Assembly (NCBI RefSeq): GCF_947493125.1
Contig: NZ_CANLQB010000006.1
Coordinates: 282,501 to 346,500, forward strand
Length of the DNA: 64,000 bases
Reading direction: 5' to 3'
Origin: an uncultured Roseobacter sp.
GTDB lineage: Bacteria; Pseudomonadota; Alphaproteobacteria; Rhodobacterales; Rhodobacteraceae
Shown: piece by piece, positions 61,334 to 64,000 of the stretch
Layout: each line of letters opens with the position of its first letter
How positions within the stretch are numbered: position 1 is the stretch's first letter
Notes under the pieces: model-generated
The model's database searches: none
What the model was told of the DNA's origin: nothing
What the model saw: the letters and a program-made list of their open reading frames with translations, nothing else
Translations under genes and position numbers: made by a program

Positions 61334-62215
61334 ATGGCCGTCACCGCCGGTCTGGTCGAGGATCGTCCGCATTTCGGCATCAGCCTCATGCTCTGCGCAT
61401 GGCTCATGTTCTCCGTTGTGGACACCAGCGCCAAATGGATGGCGTTGCTTGGCTTCCCGGCGTTCCAACTGGCCTTCATGCGCTATGCGGGCCACTTCGT
61501 GATCTCCTTCGGGGTGATTGCGCGCGGCGGGCTCACCCGCGACCGGCTGCACACCGGTCACGCAGGCCAGGTCGTCACCCGGGCCCTGCTGCTGATCACC
61601 GCCACCGTGTCGAATTTCTACGCGCTGAACTTCCTGCCGCTCACGGTGATCTCGGCCATCATGTTCTCCAGTCCGGTGATCGTCTGCTTCCTGTCCCAGC
61701 ATTTCCTGAACGAGAAGATCGGCCCTTGGCGCTGGTTCGCGATCCTGCTGGGCTTTGTCGGTGTTCTGATCGTCATCCGCCCCCTGGGTGCGGCCTTCCA
61801 CTGGGCCATGCTGCTTGCACTCTTCAACGCCCTCAGCCTCGCGCTCTATTCCATCATGACGCGCAAGCTCGCAGGTATCGTCGCCACAGAAACCATGCAG
61901 TTCTATATGGGCGCGCTCGGCACCACGCTGCTCCTGCCGCTGGCGATCTGGAGCTGGCAGGCGCCCGCCGACCCGCTGCAATGGGCGCTGCTCATCGGCC
62001 TGGGTGTCTTCGGTTGGGGCGGCCACCAGCTGCTCACCAACGCCCACCGCTTCGGCTCCGCCAATACACTGATGCCCTTCACCTATTCGTTCATGATCTA
62101 TCTCACGATCATGGGCTATCTGGTCTTCGACCACCTGCCCGATCAGTGGACCGTCCTCGGCGCCCTGATCATCGTGGTCTCGGGCCTCATCATCTGGAAA
62201 AGGGAACAGCGATGA
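61334..62215 (+). CDS. DMT-superfamily (EamA) transporter
   Basis: 293 residues with ten helices in two EamA repeats (SLMLCAWLMFSVVDTSAKW at the start, then YSIMTRKLAG at the second). Exporter or importer of small metabolites. It starts one base after the previous stop and overlaps the kinase gene by four bases. The location suggests movement of a pathway acid or overflow product. Confidence 0.87.
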   Translation: MAVTAGLVEDRPHFGISLMLCAWLMFSVVDTSAKWMALLGFPAFQLAFMRYAGHFVISFGVIARGGLTRDRLHTGHAGQVVTRALLLITATVSNFYALNFLPLTVISAIMFSSPVIVCFLSQHFLNEKIGPWRWFAILLGFVGVLIVIRPLGAAFHWAMLLALFNALSLALYSIMTRKLAGIVATETMQFYMGALGTTLLLPLAIWSWQAPADPLQWALLIGLGVFGWGGHQLLTNAHRFGSANTLMPFTYSFMIYLTIMGYLVFDHLPDQWTVLGALIIVVSGLIIWKREQR

Positions 62216-63087
62216 CCCTGCGCGTGGCCTGTATCGGCGAAGCCATGATTGAACTCTCCATGCAAGGTGAGATGGCAAAGGTTGGCGTGGCTGGCGATAC
62301 GCTCAACACGGCGATCTATCTCAATCGCTGCGCGCCGTCGCTGACGGTCGACTATGTCACCTGCCTCGGCGACGATCCCTTCTCAGCCCAGATCCGCGAC
62401 TTCATCGCCGCCCAGGGCATCGGCACCGACGCCATCCGCACCATCCCCGGCAAGTCCCCCGGCCTCTACGCCATCACCACCACGGAGGACGGCGAGCGCT
62501 CCTTCACCTACTGGCGCAGCGCCGCCGCCGCGCGCGATCTGTTCCAGACGGACGGCGGCTACGACGTCTCACCGCTGGCCGACTACGACGTCCTCTACCT
62601 CTCCGGCATCTCGCTCGCGATCCTGCCCCAACCGGTGCGTCTCGCTCTCATCGACTGGCTGAAGGACGCCCCCCAAAAGCTGGTCTACGACAGCAACTAC
62701 CGCCCGCGCCTCTGGGAGGATCAGACCACCGCGCAGGAGATCACCCGGGCGATGTGGGCCCGCGCCGACATCGCCCTGCCCTCCATCGACGACGAAATGG
62801 CCCTCTTCAGCGAAACCGAAGCCCAGGTCACCGCCCGCGTGCAGAGCTATCCCGGCACCGGCGCTCTGAAACGCGGCGCAACCGGGCCGCTCTCCCTCGG
62901 CGACCCGGTCACGCAAACCTACCTCCCTGCCGAAGCCGTCATCGACACCACCGCCGCAGGCGACAGCTTCAACGGCGGCTACCTCGCCGCGCTGCTGACC
63001 GGCCAATCTCAGGTGGAGGCGCTCATGGCCGGCCACGCCTGCGCCGCCCGCGTCGTCCAGCACCGGGGTGCCATCATTCCAGAATAG
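62212..63087 (+). CDS. kdgK: PfkB-family sugar kinase, probable 2-keto-3-deoxygluconate kinase
   Basis: 291 residues from MTLRVACIGEAMIELSM. PfkB features: GDTLNTAIYLNR near residue 24, the GLYAITTTEDGERSFTYWRSAAAAR substrate region typical of KDG kinase (25 residues from about 83), and DTTAAGDSFNGGYLAALL, which has the anion hole and catalytic Asp. Produces KDPG from the product of UxaA. The open frame extends upstream but the start at 62212 overlaps the DMT stop (ATGA) and gives the family's normal N-terminus. Its last 14 bases overlap the convergent reductase. Confidence 0.88.
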   Translation: MTLRVACIGEAMIELSMQGEMAKVGVAGDTLNTAIYLNRCAPSLTVDYVTCLGDDPFSAQIRDFIAAQGIGTDAIRTIPGKSPGLYAITTTEDGERSFTYWRSAAAARDLFQTDGGYDVSPLADYDVLYLSGISLAILPQPVRLALIDWLKDAPQKLVYDSNYRPRLWEDQTTAQEITRAMWARADIALPSIDDEMALFSETEAQVTARVQSYPGTGALKRGATGPLSLGDPVTQTYLPAEAVIDTTAAGDSFNGGYLAALLTGQSQVEALMAGHACAARVVQHRGAIIPE

Positions 63088-64000
63088 CGCCGGCGAGATC
63101 CTCCGCGCCGATCAGCGCCAGCAACTGGGCGTCCTCCCCCCCCGCACCGACGATCCCCGCAATCACCTCCGCCTTCGGATCCTGCAAGGCCCGCCCCGCT
63201 GCCACCTCGGCCCGGCAGAAACGGGTCCAGGCCCGCACCCCCGCCGCCAAGGTAGGTGCATCACCGCACAAGGCACGCAGGCTGTCGATCATCCGGTAGG
63301 GCAGCTTCTGCGTGCCATCCATCGCGATCTGGCGCAGGCTGTGGTTGATATGCGGGTTGTCAAAGCGCGCCACCAGCGCCTCCGCATAGGCGGGCGCGAT
63401 CTCCTGCATCTCCGGGCTGAGCGTCTGCGCCGCCTCCCCCATCAGCGCCCGCGCCTGCGCGCGCAGCGCCGCATCCGCCATCGCCTCATGCACAAACGCG
63501 TGCCCCGCGAGCGTCCCTGCATAGGCCAGCATCGAATGCGCCCCATTCAGCATCCGCAGCTTGCGCATCTCATGCGGCGCGACGTCATCGGTGAACACCA
63601 CCTCGGGCCAGGCGGGGCGCGGCCCGGCAAAGTGATCCTCGATCACCCACTCGCGGAAGGGCTCCGTCGGCACCGCCATCGCATCACCGGTCTCGGCGCG
63701 CAGCGCATCGGTGGTCGCGGGCGTGATCCGGTCCACCATGCTGTTGGGAAACCGCGCCTGCATCGCCCTGGTCTCCAGCCGCGCTTCAGCCGCAAAAGCC
63801 ACCACCGCATCCCGCAGCACATCGCCATTGTTCGCCCGATTGTCACAGCTCAGCACCGTCACCGGCGTTTTGCGCGCCGCCAGCCCACGGGCCAGGAACC
63901 CGATCACCGTGCGCGGGCCGCCACCGGCCAGATCCCGCGCGATCAGCGGATCCTCCAGATCCAGCACATTCTCCGGCGTCAGGTGATAGCCCTTCTCGGT
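63074..64000 (-). CDS. uxuB: Mannitol dehydrogenase-family reductase (UxuB-like), cut by window end
   Basis: The frame stays open to the last base of the window, so the N-terminal part is missing; about 308 residues are visible. TEKGYHLTPENVLDLEDP at the edge is a hallmark of fructuronate/tagaturonate reductases and mannitol dehydrogenase-family enzymes. Then VLSCDNRANNGDVLRDAV, FPNSMVDRITPATTD and KLRMLNGAHSMLAYAG, containing the catalytic Lys and Asn/His. Such enzymes give altronate or mannonate from keto-uronates, consistent with UxaA and KdgK beside it. It converges on kdgK with a 14-base overlap. Confidence 0.88.
   Translation of the reverse strand, partial: TEKGYHLTPENVLDLEDPLIARDLAGGGPRTVIGFLARGLAARKTPVTVLSCDNRANNGDVLRDAVVAFAAEARLETRAMQARFPNSMVDRITPATTDALRAETGDAMAVPTEPFREWVIEDHFAGPRPAWPEVVFTDDVAPHEMRKLRMLNGAHSMLAYAGTLAGHAFVHEAMADAALRAQARALMGEAAQTLSPEMQEIAPAYAEALVARFDNPHINHSLRQIAMDGTQKLPYRMIDSLRALCGDAPTLAAGVRAWTRFCRAEVAAGRALQDPKAEVIAGIVGAGGEDAQLLALIGAEDLAGAILE

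Noticed and set aside
1-64000. CRISPR arrays, prophage, toxin-antitoxin pairs, restriction systems
   Set aside because: I saw no regularly spaced direct repeats, phage structural genes, or defence-type domain combinations anywhere in the window.

Overview
The window is chromosomal DNA of a high-G+C alphaproteobacterium, most likely a marine Roseobacter-group member of the Rhodobacteraceae. The evidence is the RpoE-ChrR cluster with its divergent five-gene operon in Rhodobacter order, a 41-residue zinc-free L36, a Pol IV with an N-terminal Cys4 ribbon, a TRAP transporter in a sugar-acid cluster, and a dispersed hairpin element that ends in GAGTATTTT. I see no insertion sequence, prophage, CRISPR array, rRNA or plasmid gene. 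One tRNA (Val, GAC) is present.

Layout. 0-12 kb is housekeeping and stress: a cut DUF2306 membrane gene, orphan msrP, a HAD phosphatase, a fasciclin protein, clpB, pyrF flanked by two RNA structures, a Nudix hydrolase, dinB, an N-formylglutamate amidohydrolase, tRNA-Val, rpmJ, an L,D-transpeptidase and a small lipoprotein, then about 1 kb without a convincing gene. 12.5-15.5 kb holds a methanethiol oxidase, a small metal-transporter-like membrane protein and a YghU-type glutathione transferase. 15.7-32.5 kb is a mostly minus-strand branched-chain-type ABC uptake cluster (binding protein, LivH, LivM, LivG, LivF) with an AMP-binding acyl-CoA ligase, a PaaK-like protein lacking its P-loop, an alpha/beta hydrolase, small unknown proteins, an iron-type permease and, divergently, a hybrid histidine kinase with its response regulator. 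32.7-39.4 kb carries an M20 amidohydrolase, an orphan formate dehydrogenase alpha subunit, a histidine phosphatase, a glutathione transferase and a saccharopine dehydrogenase.

39.4-45.4 kb is the singlet-oxygen stress locus: sigma-E (rpoE) and its zinc anti-sigma ChrR read rightward from a recognisable sigma-E promoter. The divergent operon (FAD oxidoreductase, DUF1365, MFS transporter, DUF3833, SDR) has start/stop overlaps at three of its four junctions and 3 bases at the fourth.

45.5-64 kb is a large sugar-acid catabolic island. A minus-strand operon encodes an SDR, an IlvD/Edd dehydratase, a small membrane protein, a fumarylacetoacetate-hydrolase-family enzyme, a D-2-hydroxyacid dehydrogenase and an enolase-superfamily enzyme. 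Together these fit a non-phosphorylating route through a 2,4-diketo-3-deoxy acid to pyruvate. Plus-strand genes encode two beta-hydroxyacid dehydrogenases, a DenD-like dehydrogenase, a three-part TRAP transporter, altronate dehydratase (UxaA), a Gfo/Idh/MocA enzyme, a DMT exporter and 2-keto-3-deoxygluconate kinase, converging on a cut UxuB-type reductase. A GntR/FCD regulator sits beside the TRAP genes. An 18-bp motif occurs once in each of the two divergent promoter regions of the island and is a candidate operator.

No single gene is unlike anything known. The items most worth following are the structured RNA after pyrF, the hairpin-containing repeats, the PaaK-like protein without a P-loop, the methanethiol oxidase/transporter pair and the shared 18-bp motif. 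All readings are by eye, without alignments, folding programs or databases.
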